Shown: piece after piece, positions 16,641-26,164 of the stretch
Position numbering within the stretch: position 1 is the stretch's first letter
Layout of the letters: each line of letters starts with the position of its first letter
DNA from: Anseongella ginsenosidimutans
Lineage (GTDB): Bacteria > Bacteroidota > Bacteroidia > Sphingobacteriales > Sphingobacteriaceae
DNA length: 64,000 bases
Assembly (NCBI RefSeq): GCF_008033235.1
Contig: NZ_CP042432.1
Location: 2,976,001 to 3,040,000, forward strand
Direction of reading: 5' to 3'
Program-made: the position numbers and the translations under genes
Notes under the pieces: generated by a model
The model's database searches: none
What the model was told of the DNA's origin: nothing
The model's input: the letters and a program-made list of their open reading frames with translations, nothing else

Positions 16641-18967
16641 ATGAAAAAGAAACTGTTTTTTCGTTCCGTGATTCTGATATGTTTGTTCAGCTCGTCCGCG
16701 CTTATTGCCCAGGACAGGAATATACGTATCGGAGAAGTCTTGGTTATCCCGGAGCCTTTGCAACTGCAAATGCAGAAGGGCGATTTCACACTAAGCAGTC
16801 AGAGCAGAATATATGTTGATGGGCAAAGCCCGGAGCTGAAAGCGATCGGAGAGCAACTTGCCGCACATTTCTCCTTACATGCAGGCTTGCACTTGCGGTT
16901 GACGAATCTGCCCCTGACCGGTGGGGTCCCGGCAGGCGTTTCCAACGCTATTTTTCTAACAATGGCCGGCGCTGCTGACAGCCTTGGAGAAGAGGGCTAT
17001 TCCCTTAACGTCCGGCCGGAAAGCATTACGATCAAGGCAAATACACCGCAGGGGATATTTTATGGTGTGCAAAGCCTGTATCAATTGCTTCCCCGGGATT
17101 TGCGCGCCGGATCAGCGTTTGCCATTCCGTCCGTATCAGTCATTGATAAACCGCGATTCGTATGGAGGGGGATGATGCTGGATGCCGGACGATACTTCTA
17201 TTCGGTTGATTTTATTAAAAAGTTTATTGACTATCTGGCGATGCATAAAATGAACACGTTTCATTGGCATCTCACAGAGGATCATGGCTGGCGGATAGAA
17301 ATAAAAAAATATCCCCGCCTTACCGAAATAGGTGCTACAAGAGAAGGAACGCAGCGCAGCCACAGTCGCGAGGACGTAGACCGGACCCCTCACAGTGGAT
17401 ACTATTCGCAGGAGGAGATCCGGGAGGTGGTAGCCTATGCGAAGCAGCGTTATGTAACCGTCGTTCCTGAAATTGAAATGCCCGGCCATAGCCTGGCCGC
17501 CCTGGCCGCTTACCCCGAGCTTTCATGCACGGGCGGACCCTTTGAGATGCCGCTTTACTGGGGCATCCGGCAGGATATTTTCTGTGCCGGGAACGAAGCG
17601 ACCTTTCATTTTCTGGAAGACGTTTTGTCTGAGGTAGCCGCCCTGTTCCCCAGCCAGATTATTCACATTGGGGGAGATGAAGCTCCTAAGGCACGGTGGA
17701 AAGCCTGTCCTAAATGCCAGGCAAGAATGAAGGCGGAAGGGCTGAAGGATGAACACGAACTGCAGAGTTACTTCATTAAGCGCATAGAGAAATTTCTCCA
17801 GACCAAAAACAAAAGCATTATAGGATGGGATGAAATTCTGGAAGGCGGATTAGCTCCCAATGCCGCCGTCATGTCATGGCGGGGTATCAGCGGGGGAATT
17901 GCCGCAGCCCGGCAGGAACATGACGTAGTAATGTCACCCACAGATTTTATGTATTTTGACTACTACCAGGGAAAGCCCGAAACCGAGCCGCTGGCCATCG
18001 GCGGATTCGTTCCCCTGGAAAAAGTCTATTCCTACGAACCGGTACCCGCCGAGCTGTCGCCGGATGAAGCCCGGTTTATCAGGGGGTTCAGGGTAATGTA
18101 TGGTGCGAATTTATTCATTCCCCTGAAAAAGTGGAGTACATGGCCTACCCGAGGGCTCTTGCATTATCGGAAGTTGCCTGGTCGGCGGCTTCAGCCCGGG
18201 ACTACCCCCGTTTTCTTCAAAAGCTTCCCGGCCGTTTGGCAGCATTAGATAAAGAGGGGCTGAACTTCAGGATACCGGAACCGGCTGGCTTAGAGGACTT
18301 GGTTACCACGAAAAAGAAAGCGCGCGTCCGGCTTGACCCACTGGTGGCCGGAGCCGAAATTTTCTATACTATTGATGGCACCGGGCCGGGCGCCGGCAGC
18401 CGGAAATATGTAAAACCATTCAAACTTTCGCTGACCAGCGGGAAGCCGGCGCGGCTGAAGACCGTTGTGGTGTTGCCATCGGGCAGGACAAGCAGTGTGT
18501 ATACGGCCACCTTTACGCGAAAAACCTACCGGCCCGCTTTAAAGATACATCCGGAAGAGCAGGGTGTTTCCTTCAAGGCTGAATACGGTCGGTTACCTTT
18601 AGCAAAGGACATCCAGCTGGAGAAAGCCGACACCAGCGGAGTACTTGGAGATTTTGGTATAGAACCTTTAAGCCGGAGGCCGATGGGTGTTGTGTACGAA
18701 GCCTACTTCCTGGCCGCGAAAGACGATATCTATACCTTCAGTATCCGGTCGGACGACGGTGCCGTCTGCTATTTAAACGACGAGCTGCTCATAGAAAATG
18801 ACGGGGAACACAGCGTGACCGAGGGAGCGGGAACAGTACCCCTTCGGAAAGGCTACCATAAAATACGACTTCAATACTTTGACGCCGGGGGAGGCCGCCA
18901 TCTTGAAATGCGCGTAAAAGATAGTTCAGGAAACTATCCGCTTTCCGGTAAGCTGTTTGTTAACTGA
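16641..18967 (+). pseudogene. GH20 beta-N-acetylhexosaminidase with CHB_HEX_C and PA14 domains, single-base frameshift
   Basis: Exported exo-enzyme that removes terminal GlcNAc or GalNAc. It has a signal peptide (SSSALIAQ), a GH20b N-domain, then the catalytic barrel with HWHLTEDHGWRIEIKKYP, VPEIEMPGHSLAAL and the catalytic pair Asp346-Glu347 in HIGGDEA. The first frame runs off course at the GGGGG at 18082-18086 and ends at 18248. From there another frame gives the expected sequence GVQGNVWCEFIHSPEKVEYM and continues to 18967. Six G would restore one protein of about 775 residues. After the barrel come a chitobiase C-terminal domain (AGAEIFYTIDGTGP) and a PA14 domain (YTFSIRSDDGAVCYLND). It starts 6 bases after the previous gene. 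Confidence 0.85.
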
Positions 18968-18981
18968 CACAAGGGTAAGTT

Positions 18982-21048
18982 ATGTTTAAAACGTTTTTAA
19001 CTTTCTTAACCGTTTCTGCTTTCTTTTTTGCGCAGGGCATGACAGCGCACGCCGGCCTGCTGCAGATGAGGGGCGGTGCAGAGCCGGTGCAAATGCCGTC
19101 CCTTATTCCCGAACCTCAGTCACTGAAATGGTCGGGTGAGCATTTCCCGCTGGACAGGAGCAAGGGTATCCTTATCGAAGACAAGCGTTTGCTGCAAGTG
19201 GCGGAGATCCTGCAGGCCCGGCTTGCATCCGATTGCATATCCATTCCGATACGTGTGGGTAGGGGAGATAATTATTTAATTGAGCTAAGGCTTGGGAGCG
19301 TAAAAGCTCCCTTTCAGGCGGAAGAAGCCTACCGCCTGGAGGTCAAAAAGAACAAAGTTGTACTGACAGCGAATACCGAACACGGAATATTTAACGGGAT
19401 ACAGACACTTTATCAGCTGACCGACTTTAATACCGGAATGATAGCAGGCTGCCATATAACCGATTACCCCGCTTTCAAATGGCGGGGATACATGGTAGAC
19501 GTAGGGCGGAATTATCAATCCCTGGAGCTGTTAAAACAGCAAATCGATATTATGTCCAGGTATAAGTTAAACGTTTTTCATTTTCACCTGACAGAAGACG
19601 TTGCCTGGCGTTTACAGATTAAAGCCTATCCTGCACTGACTTCGGCAAAATCAATGACCCGGAATAAAGGGAAGTATTACAGCATTGATGAGATGAAGGA
19701 GCTGATCCAATATTGTAAAGATCGCTTTATTACCCTGGTACCTGAACTTGACATGCCCGGGCACAGCGCCGCCTTTACCCGCGCAATGGGCGTGGACATG
19801 CAAACCGACAAGGGCCTGGAAATTGTAAAGGGCATTCTTTCAGAGGTTTGCGAAACCTATGATGTTCCCTATATACACATTGGTGCAGATGAAGTTGCTA
19901 TCCGGAACCAGCACTTCCTTCCGGAAGTCACCAGTTTGATTCACCAATATAAGAAGGAAGTAGTTGGATGGTCCCCCGGCGGCAATTATGACGATCGTAC
20001 GATCCGGCAGTTATGGAAAGACGAAGGCGAACATGATATCGGAAAGGGATCCCTGAGGCATATTGAGTCCCGGTACCTTTATCTAAGCGATATGGCCCCG
20101 CAATCAGGGGTGCCTTCCATTTTTCAGCGTCAGTTTGGGGGGAAAAAACATGGTGACAGCAGCTTGCTCGGCGCCGAAATATGTTTATGGGATGACCGGC
20201 GGGTAGAACAGGAAACAGACCACCTGAGAATGAACGCGGTCTATCCAAGTATGCTCGCGTTTTCGGAGCGAAGCTGGAAAGGCGGCGGGTATCCGGGCAA
20301 AGCCGCTGATATTGGTCCTGACTCGTCGGCGCGTGCGAAAGATTTCGCCGCGTTTGAAAAGCGTCTGATCACTCATAAGAAAAACTATTTCCGGAATCTG
20401 CCCTTCCCTTATGTCGCGCAGACAGCTATCAAGTGGAAGCTTTTTGGCCCTTTTGAAAACCACGGCGACGTGACTGCTTCCTTTTGGCCTGAAGCGGAGG
20501 GCGTATCTCCTGAGGATTCCCTTGCCGCCGTTAATGCTACTGGCGGAACGGTTTATCTCTGGCACCACACGTATGATTCGCCTGTCAGTACCTGGATACC
20601 GGCCCCAAAAGTCAACACCACCTGGTATGCATTCACAAGATTCTGGTCCGGGGCCGATACTACCATACATATATGGGCTGAGTTTCTCAATATTGCCCGG
20701 TCCGGAGCGGACGCCACCCCGCCTACGGGTGAGTGGGACTATAAGAAAAGCAAGCTTTGGATAAACGGATTGGTACTCGATCCCCCGGAATGGGCATATC
20801 CCGGCCGCCCAATGGGTTTGTTGGAAGAGCCCTTAGTTGACGAAGGCTACTACTTCCGGCGCCCGGCAATCGTAAACGTGAAAAAAGGATGGAACAGCAT
20901 ATTGGTGAAACTGCCGCTAGCTGCATTTGATCTGCCCGACTGGCATGCTCCGCCTAAATGGATGTTTACCGTTATTCCGGTTCAGAAAGCCGATGGCGTG
21001 AACTGGTATGCGAGTGAGATAAGGTACCAGCCTCATGCTGACCGGTGA
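18982..21048 (+). CDS. GH20-family beta-N-acetylhexosaminidase, second copy
   Basis: 688 residues, exported (MFKTFLTFLTVSAFFFAQG). The GH20b domain (LIPEPQSLKWSGEHFPLD) precedes a shorter catalytic barrel with FKWRGYMVDVGRNYQSLE, FHFHLTEDVAWRLQIKAYPAL, VPELDMPGHSAAFTRAMG and the catalytic pair Asp303-Glu304 in HIGADEV. The C-terminal 250 residues form a beta-sandwich region (ESRYLY to the end, with WKLFGPFENHGDV and WINGLVLDPPEW) that is probably carbohydrate-binding. It lacks the CHB_HEX_C and PA14 domains of its upstream neighbour, so the two enzymes likely attack different linkages. It is intact and could cover for the frameshifted copy. Confidence 0.85.
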   Translation: MFKTFLTFLTVSAFFFAQGMTAHAGLLQMRGGAEPVQMPSLIPEPQSLKWSGEHFPLDRSKGILIEDKRLLQVAEILQARLASDCISIPIRVGRGDNYLIELRLGSVKAPFQAEEAYRLEVKKNKVVLTANTEHGIFNGIQTLYQLTDFNTGMIAGCHITDYPAFKWRGYMVDVGRNYQSLELLKQQIDIMSRYKLNVFHFHLTEDVAWRLQIKAYPALTSAKSMTRNKGKYYSIDEMKELIQYCKDRFITLVPELDMPGHSAAFTRAMGVDMQTDKGLEIVKGILSEVCETYDVPYIHIGADEVAIRNQHFLPEVTSLIHQYKKEVVGWSPGGNYDDRTIRQLWKDEGEHDIGKGSLRHIESRYLYLSDMAPQSGVPSIFQRQFGGKKHGDSSLLGAEICLWDDRRVEQETDHLRMNAVYPSMLAFSERSWKGGGYPGKAADIGPDSSARAKDFAAFEKRLITHKKNYFRNLPFPYVAQTAIKWKLFGPFENHGDVTASFWPEAEGVSPEDSLAAVNATGGTVYLWHHTYDSPVSTWIPAPKVNTTWYAFTRFWSGADTTIHIWAEFLNIARSGADATPPTGEWDYKKSKLWINGLVLDPPEWAYPGRPMGLLEEPLVDEGYYFRRPAIVNVKKGWNSILVKLPLAAFDLPDWHAPPKWMFTVIPVQKADGVNWYASEIRYQPHADR

Positions 21049-21196
21049 CCGGCAGTACTACCCGGGTAAATAGTGCCGAAAAGTGTTAAGATAGGAAGAG
21101 CGCGCTTTTTTTGAACCCTGTATTTTTGTTATTAATCTCGTTTCGATATGGAATTCAGTTACCCAATACTCACTTACACCGTTAGGCGCTTTTGAA

Positions 21197-22843
21197 ATGA
21201 TCAGCAACCTGGATGTTTTCATTAGCGGCATTTATATCCTGGGGATCGTCGCCGTGGGTTTATGGGCAAGTATGAGAAAGGCCGGATCGGGTGGAAGCGT
21301 GTCGGGTACTTACTTCCTGGCGGGAAAAACCCTGCGGTGGCCTACGATCGGACTTGCCTTATTTGCTACCAATATTTCCTGTGTTCACCTGGTCAGTCTT
21401 GCGCAGTCAGGGTTTGATTCGGGGCTGCTTAACGGGAATTTTGAATGGATGGCTTCTTTTACACTTATCCTTCTAGCCTTGTTTTTCGTACCTTTTTATA
21501 TTAAGTCCGGAGTTGCCACTTTACCTGACTTTTTGGAAAGAAGGTACAACCGGGCCAGCAGGGACTGGCTCACGATTATTTCCATATTTTCCGCTGTCAT
21601 TATACATATCGCGTTTTCCCTGCTGGCCGGAGGTATCGTGCTGGAGACCCTGTTTAACGTAAACATGTATGTCAGCATTATTGGAATTACCGTTCTGGTG
21701 GGTATTTATACGATTTTAGGCGGCCTTTCGGCGGTTGTAATTACTGAATCCATCCAAACGATCGTGCTGGTACTCGGGGCTGTCATCATCACCGCTGCCT
21801 GCTGGAACCAGATGGGAGGGTGGAGTGCGATGACGGCGGTGTTGGAATCAAATAATGAGATGAGCCGTTTATCGATGCTGCGTCCTGCGGGCGATGATAG
21901 CGGTATGCCCTGGTATTCCATATTCCTCGGTTATCCGATACTCGGCATCTGGTACTGGTGCGCTGACCAAACTATTGTGCAGCGCGTACTTGGTGCGAAA
22001 GATGAAAATCATGCGCGGGCCGGGGCCCTGTTTTGCGGATTTATCAAAATACTGCCCGTTTTTATTTTTGTACTGCCCGGTCTGTTCGCTTACGCCCTTG
22101 CACAAAAGGGAGTTTTAAACCTGGAATCCATCACCTCGATTGATTCCTCCGGAGCAGCTGTGGTAAACAGCAAGGGAATTTATACCTTAATGATCGTACA
22201 GCTTTTACCCGCGGGTCTGATTGGCATCGTGGTAGCCGCGCTGCTTTCGGGTATCATGAGCCAGGTCTCGGGTGCCCTCAATTCCATTTCTACCTTGGTA
22301 AGTTATGACATATTTAAACGCGTTTACCCGGAGACCAGCGACAAAAAACTGGTAAAGGTGGGACGGGTATCCGCGGCGATCTGCCTGGTTATTTCCATTT
22401 TGCTCCTGCCTTTATTAAACAGCTATGAAAGCTTGTTTATCGGGTTGAATGACGTGATCGCCCATATTGCTCCCCCAATCACCTGCGTTTTCCTGCTCGG
22501 TATATTCTGGGGTGGAGCCTCACCTAAATCGGCCCAGTACACGCTTTGGATAGGATCGCTGCTGGGCATAGCGGTTTATATTGCCAGCAAGGTTTACCCT
22601 GAAAGCCTCATCGGGCAAATACCCTTTATGATGACGGCATTTTACCTGTTCTGCATCTGTGTTTTATTGCAGGTGAGCATTTCTCTGATTGCGCCATTTG
22701 AGCATACCGCGGAAAGCAAAGCCCTGTTTTGGAAGAACCCGTTTCAGCCCCTGACCCGCCCAGGCTGGACCGGCATGGGAAACTACAAGGTGTTGTCCGG
22801 CCTGCTCTTACTGATCATGGTAGTACTGTATTCTTTTTTTTAA
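21197..22843 (+). CDS. Sodium/solute symporter, SSS family
   Basis: 548 residues with about 13-14 hydrophobic helices, typical of sodium-coupled sugar symporters (SSF/SglT-like). Recognisable stretches are SGTYFLAGKTLRWPTIGLALFATNISCVHLV in the first helices, TLPDFLERRYNRASRDWL, GGLSAVVITESIQTIVLV, and GIWYWCADQTIVQRVLGAKDENHARAG. It sits in the inner membrane and would import the monosaccharide released by the PUL enzymes. A TATTTTTG at 21121-21128 in the 148-bp gap may be a -7 element, but no TTG is correctly spaced. The next gene begins 5 bases after its stop. Confidence 0.9.
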   Translation: MISNLDVFISGIYILGIVAVGLWASMRKAGSGGSVSGTYFLAGKTLRWPTIGLALFATNISCVHLVSLAQSGFDSGLLNGNFEWMASFTLILLALFFVPFYIKSGVATLPDFLERRYNRASRDWLTIISIFSAVIIHIAFSLLAGGIVLETLFNVNMYVSIIGITVLVGIYTILGGLSAVVITESIQTIVLVLGAVIITAACWNQMGGWSAMTAVLESNNEMSRLSMLRPAGDDSGMPWYSIFLGYPILGIWYWCADQTIVQRVLGAKDENHARAGALFCGFIKILPVFIFVLPGLFAYALAQKGVLNLESITSIDSSGAAVVNSKGIYTLMIVQLLPAGLIGIVVAALLSGIMSQVSGALNSISTLVSYDIFKRVYPETSDKKLVKVGRVSAAICLVISILLLPLLNSYESLFIGLNDVIAHIAPPITCVFLLGIFWGGASPKSAQYTLWIGSLLGIAVYIASKVYPESLIGQIPFMMTAFYLFCICVLLQVSISLIAPFEHTAESKALFWKNPFQPLTRPGWTGMGNYKVLSGLLLLIMVVLYSFF

Positions 22844-22848
22844 TAATT

Positions 22849-23292
22849 ATGAAATATATAAAACACATCGGGGTAATCACCTTACTGGCCTGCGCGATTG
22901 CCTGTAAGCAGCAAACAGCTGACAATTCCGAAAAGACTGCCGGGCCGGAAAAGCCCTTAAGGATAGGGATGGTAACCGGCCTGAAGCCTGAAAAAGCGGC
23001 CTACTACAAGGAACTGCATGCCAATACCTGGGAAGGGGTTTTAAAGAAACTGAAAGAATGTAATGTTCGCAACTATTCAATTTATCTGCAGGAGATAGAA
23101 GGCAATTACTACCTGTTTAGTTACTATGAATACACAGGGGATAACTATGAAGCCGATATGAAGAAAATCGCCGCGGATACCACCACGCAACGCTGGTGGA
23201 CAGAAACAGATCCCTGCCAGATCCCTTTGCCGCAAGCCGCTGCTGAAGGCAAGATATGGGCCGGTATGGAAGAAGTTTTTCATATGGATTAA
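22849..23292 (+). CDS. RhaM-like (L-rhamnose mutarotase family) lipoprotein
   Basis: About 147 residues. The N-terminus is a lipoprotein signal (ITLLACAIACKQQ), unusual for this normally cytoplasmic family. The body matches the RhaM/DUF718 fold: IGMVTGLKPEKAAYYKELHANTWEGVLKKLKECNV, then NYSIYLQEIEGNYYLFSYYEYTG, and QRWWTETDPCQIPLP. The family interconverts alpha and beta anomers of L-rhamnose; relatives near L-fucose genes do the same for fucose. Placed 5 bases after the symporter and before LutB, it likely feeds a sugar dehydrogenase. The open frame extends upstream inside the symporter gene, but the ATG at 22849 is the natural start. Confidence 0.8.
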   Translation: MKYIKHIGVITLLACAIACKQQTADNSEKTAGPEKPLRIGMVTGLKPEKAAYYKELHANTWEGVLKKLKECNVRNYSIYLQEIEGNYYLFSYYEYTGDNYEADMKKIAADTTTQRWWTETDPCQIPLPQAAAEGKIWAGMEEVFHMD

Positions 23293-23306
23293 ACTAACAT
23301 AGATTT

Positions 23307-24704
23307 ATGAATCAACTTGAAGCGGCTTTCCTGGCCCGGAGCAGGGAAAAAGTCAGCGACCTGGAGCATCGGAGAAAGATCAACCATGCGCTGAAGCAGT
23401 CTGACGATGCTTTTCAAAAGGGAAAGGAACAATTTTCCGACTTAGCCGCTGCCCGGAGACTGGCAAAAAACAGTAAATGGAAGGCGATTGAGTACCTGGA
23501 TAGGCGGCTCGAAGAATTCGAGGAAAAGTTTACGCGGCATGGCGGAAAAGTTATCTGGGCGGAAAACGCACAGCAGGCGCTGGACGAAATAGGGACGATA
23601 TGTAAAGCGAAAAATGCCCGTACCGTTGTCAAAAGCAAGTCCATGGTAACGGAGGAGATCCACCTCAACCCGTTTCTGGAAGATCGCGGCATTGACGTTA
23701 TCGAAACAGATCTTGGAGAATATATCCAGCAGCTCGCCGGCGAACCTCCTTATCATATTGTCGCCCCTTCCATGCATAAGAGCAAGGAAGAGGTGGCCCA
23801 GCTGTTTCACGATAAATTAGACGCTTTGCCTGGCCTCCCTCCACGGCAGCTTACCTTATTTGCGCGAAAAAAGCTGCGAAAAAAATTCCGGGAAGCCGAA
23901 ATAGGGATTACCGGCGTAAATTTTCTACTCGCCGATATCGGCGGTGTGGCCGTAACGGAAAACGAAGGGAATGCGCGGCTGACGAGCAGTTTTCCGAAAA
24001 CGCATATTGCCATTGCCGGTATTGAAAAAGTCCTTTCTTCTGTTGCAGACCTTCATCTATTCTGGCCGCTGCTTGCCACTCATGGCTCCGGACAGAAAAT
24101 TACGGTGTACAATAGCATATTCACCGGCCCGAAACGTCCCAAGGAAGCAGACGGCCCCGAGGAGATGTACGTCATCCTGCTAAATAACGGACGGACAAAT
24201 ATTCTGGCAGACGTGAAGGCCCGGGAAGGCTTGTACTGCATTCGTTGCGGCGCATGTCTGAATGTATGCCCGGTTTACAAAAATATCGGCGGCCACACTT
24301 ATAACACTACCTACAGCGGGCCAATCGGTGCGGTGATAACGCCGCAGCTCAGGGGTTCCCGTAATTATAAGCACTTAAGTTACGCGTCTTCTTTATGCGG
24401 CGCCTGTACGGAAGTATGCCCTGTCCGCATCAATTTGCATGAACTGTTGCTGGATAACCGGCAGCAGGCGGTAAAGGAAAAGTCAGGAACCAGGACAGAA
24501 GCGTTTACATGGTACGCATGGAAGCGCGCAATGCTCAGCCGTTCGGTCCTTAACATCGCCAATGAAGGGACAAAAAACTTCTTCATGAAGAATCTTTTTA
24601 AAAGTGCCTGGGGAAATGAAAGAGAGCTGCCGGTTTTCCCGGGTAAATCTTTTAACGAGCAATGGAAAAAGTACCTAGATGCGGGAGAAGAGCGAGCGGT
24701 TTAA
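23307..24704 (+). CDS. lutB: LutB-type iron-sulfur subunit of L-lactate dehydrogenase complex
   Basis: 465 residues. The N-terminal 300 residues are an LUD domain (KGKEQFSDLAAARRLAKNSKWKAIEYLDRRLEEFE, KSKSMVTEEIHLNPFLEDRGIDVIETDLGEYI). The C-terminal part has two ferredoxin-like cysteine clusters, CIRCGACLNVCPVY and CGACTEVCPV, for 4Fe-4S centres. LutB with LutA and LutC oxidises L-lactate to pyruvate. Here the set is interleaved with a sugar SDR, which suggests that lactate formed in deoxy-sugar breakdown is the substrate. Cytoplasmic. It lies 14 bases after the mutarotase gene. Confidence 0.92.
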   Translation: MNQLEAAFLARSREKVSDLEHRRKINHALKQSDDAFQKGKEQFSDLAAARRLAKNSKWKAIEYLDRRLEEFEEKFTRHGGKVIWAENAQQALDEIGTICKAKNARTVVKSKSMVTEEIHLNPFLEDRGIDVIETDLGEYIQQLAGEPPYHIVAPSMHKSKEEVAQLFHDKLDALPGLPPRQLTLFARKKLRKKFREAEIGITGVNFLLADIGGVAVTENEGNARLTSSFPKTHIAIAGIEKVLSSVADLHLFWPLLATHGSGQKITVYNSIFTGPKRPKEADGPEEMYVILLNNGRTNILADVKAREGLYCIRCGACLNVCPVYKNIGGHTYNTTYSGPIGAVITPQLRGSRNYKHLSYASSLCGACTEVCPVRINLHELLLDNRQQAVKEKSGTRTEAFTWYAWKRAMLSRSVLNIANEGTKNFFMKNLFKSAWGNERELPVFPGKSFNEQWKKYLDAGEERAV

Positions 24705-24714
24705 ACGTGGGAAA

Positions 24715-25350
24715 ATGGGAATACATCAAACGCGGGAAATTATCCTGAAAAAGATCAGAATGGCTTTGCTTAATGCGGTGGAACAGCCGTATCCGGGACA
24801 GGAGGCGCATTACCCGGTGTTTGAAACCTCCGGGGCAGATCTGTGTGAGCAGTTCGCTTCGGAATTTCGGGCTTTGCAGGGAGAAGTCATTTTCTGTAAG
24901 GAGAAAAAAGAATTTGTTTCGAAGCTGGAAGCGCTAGTGTCAGAAAAAAAATGGACGAATGTTGCCTGCCTGTCAGCTGCTCTGACAGAAAGCCTGCGAC
25001 TACACATCCTTCCCTTTATTAATGCTGAGGGCGAACCGGATGCCGGGATCACCGGCTGTGAATTTCTGATCGCCCGTACAGGAACCGTTGCAATGAGTTC
25101 CGGGCAATCCTCAGGCCGCGCCTTTTCAGTATACAGTCCCGTGCATATTGTACTGGCTGAAAGAAGCCAGGTGCTGCCGGACCTCGAGGACGCCTTTGAA
25201 GCATTCGGGAATAAATTCAGCGATGAATGGCCCTCCGCGCTTTTCTTTGCCTCCGGACCCAGCCGCACGGGCGACATTGAAAAAACATTGGTCCTTGGGG
25301 TACACGGCCCGATAGAAGTGTATGTGTTTATACTTGACGACAAGTTTTGA
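24715..25350 (+). CDS. lutC: LutC-type LUD-domain subunit of L-lactate dehydrogenase complex
   Basis: About 211 residues from the ATG at 24715; an in-frame ATG at 24679 would overlap lutB by 26 bases and adds a basic stretch absent from the family. The LUD domain shows TGCEFLIARTGTVAMSSGQSSGRAFSVYSPVHIVLAERSQVLPDLEDAF and ends with VLGVHGPIEVYVFILDD. No iron-sulfur cysteines, as expected for LutC. It follows lutB by 10 bases and precedes the SDR by 18 bases. Confidence 0.88.
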   Translation: MGIHQTREIILKKIRMALLNAVEQPYPGQEAHYPVFETSGADLCEQFASEFRALQGEVIFCKEKKEFVSKLEALVSEKKWTNVACLSAALTESLRLHILPFINAEGEPDAGITGCEFLIARTGTVAMSSGQSSGRAFSVYSPVHIVLAERSQVLPDLEDAFEAFGNKFSDEWPSALFFASGPSRTGDIEKTLVLGVHGPIEVYVFILDDKF

Positions 25351-25368
25351 ACAGAATATAGGAGTCAT

Positions 25369-26151
25369 ATGGATCTGAATCTGGAAAATAAAATCATTAT
25401 CGTCACAGGCGGAGCAAAGGGAGTTGGAAAGGGAATCTCCAGGGTTCTGGCTCAGGAAGGAGCGGTTCCGGTCATTGCTGGCCGGAATGAACAGGATAAC
25501 ATGCAGGCGGTTGCTGAAATTGAGCGGGAGGGAAGAATCGCGTTTGCCGTGACGGCCGAACTAACCCGGCCCGGGGACAGCGAAAATGCAGTAAAACTCA
25601 TTTTGGATAAATTTGGCCGCATTGACGGGCTGGTTAACAACGCCGGAGTAAATGATGGCGTCGGGCTGGAAAACGGCAGCTATGAGGACTTTCTGGCAAG
25701 TCTTCACCGAAATCTTATCCATTATTACCTGATGGCCCACTATGCGCTTCCGGCATTGCGGGAGTCGAAAGGAGCCATTGTGAATATCAGCTCCCGGACA
25801 GCTGAAACCGGGCAGGGAAGCACCTCGGCCTACGCCGCGTCCAATGGAGGAAGGAATGCCCTGACCCGCGAATGGGCGGTTGAGCTTTTGAAATACGGCA
25901 TTCGCGTGAACGCGGTGATTGTGGGCGATTGCTGGACTCCTTTATATGAAAAATGGGTAAGCACCTTTCCGGACCCGGAAGCGAAACTTACTTCCATTCG
26001 TTCCACTATTCCGCTGGGGAAAAGGATGACCACTGCAGAAGAACTTGGGAACGCCGTCGCATTCCTCTTGTCGGATCGCTCCAGTCACACGACCGGTCAG
26101 TTGTTCCATGTTGACGGAGGTTTTGTTCACCTGGATCGTACCATTCATTAA
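25369..26151 (+). CDS. Short-chain dehydrogenase (SDR), L-fucose-dehydrogenase-like, catalytic Lys replaced by Asn
   Basis: 260 residues with a Rossmann fold. The cofactor motif TGGAKGVGKGI is near residue 13, NNAGVNDG near residue 90, and the catalytic Ser is in NISSRTAE. The active-site line reads SAYAASNGGRNALTREWA: Tyr155 is present, but position 159, where SDR enzymes have Lys, is Asn (codon AAT at 25843). The C-terminus FHVDGGFVHLD is standard. Its neighbours (mutarotase, LutABC) point to an L-fucose or 2-keto-3-deoxy-fuconate dehydrogenase. Either the enzyme is impaired, another residue substitutes, or one base is miscalled. Confidence 0.85.
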   Translation: MDLNLENKIIIVTGGAKGVGKGISRVLAQEGAVPVIAGRNEQDNMQAVAEIEREGRIAFAVTAELTRPGDSENAVKLILDKFGRIDGLVNNAGVNDGVGLENGSYEDFLASLHRNLIHYYLMAHYALPALRESKGAIVNISSRTAETGQGSTSAYAASNGGRNALTREWAVELLKYGIRVNAVIVGDCWTPLYEKWVSTFPDPEAKLTSIRSTIPLGKRMTTAEELGNAVAFLLSDRSSHTTGQLFHVDGGFVHLDRTIH

Positions 26152-26164
26152 TGTCTGTTAAAAA

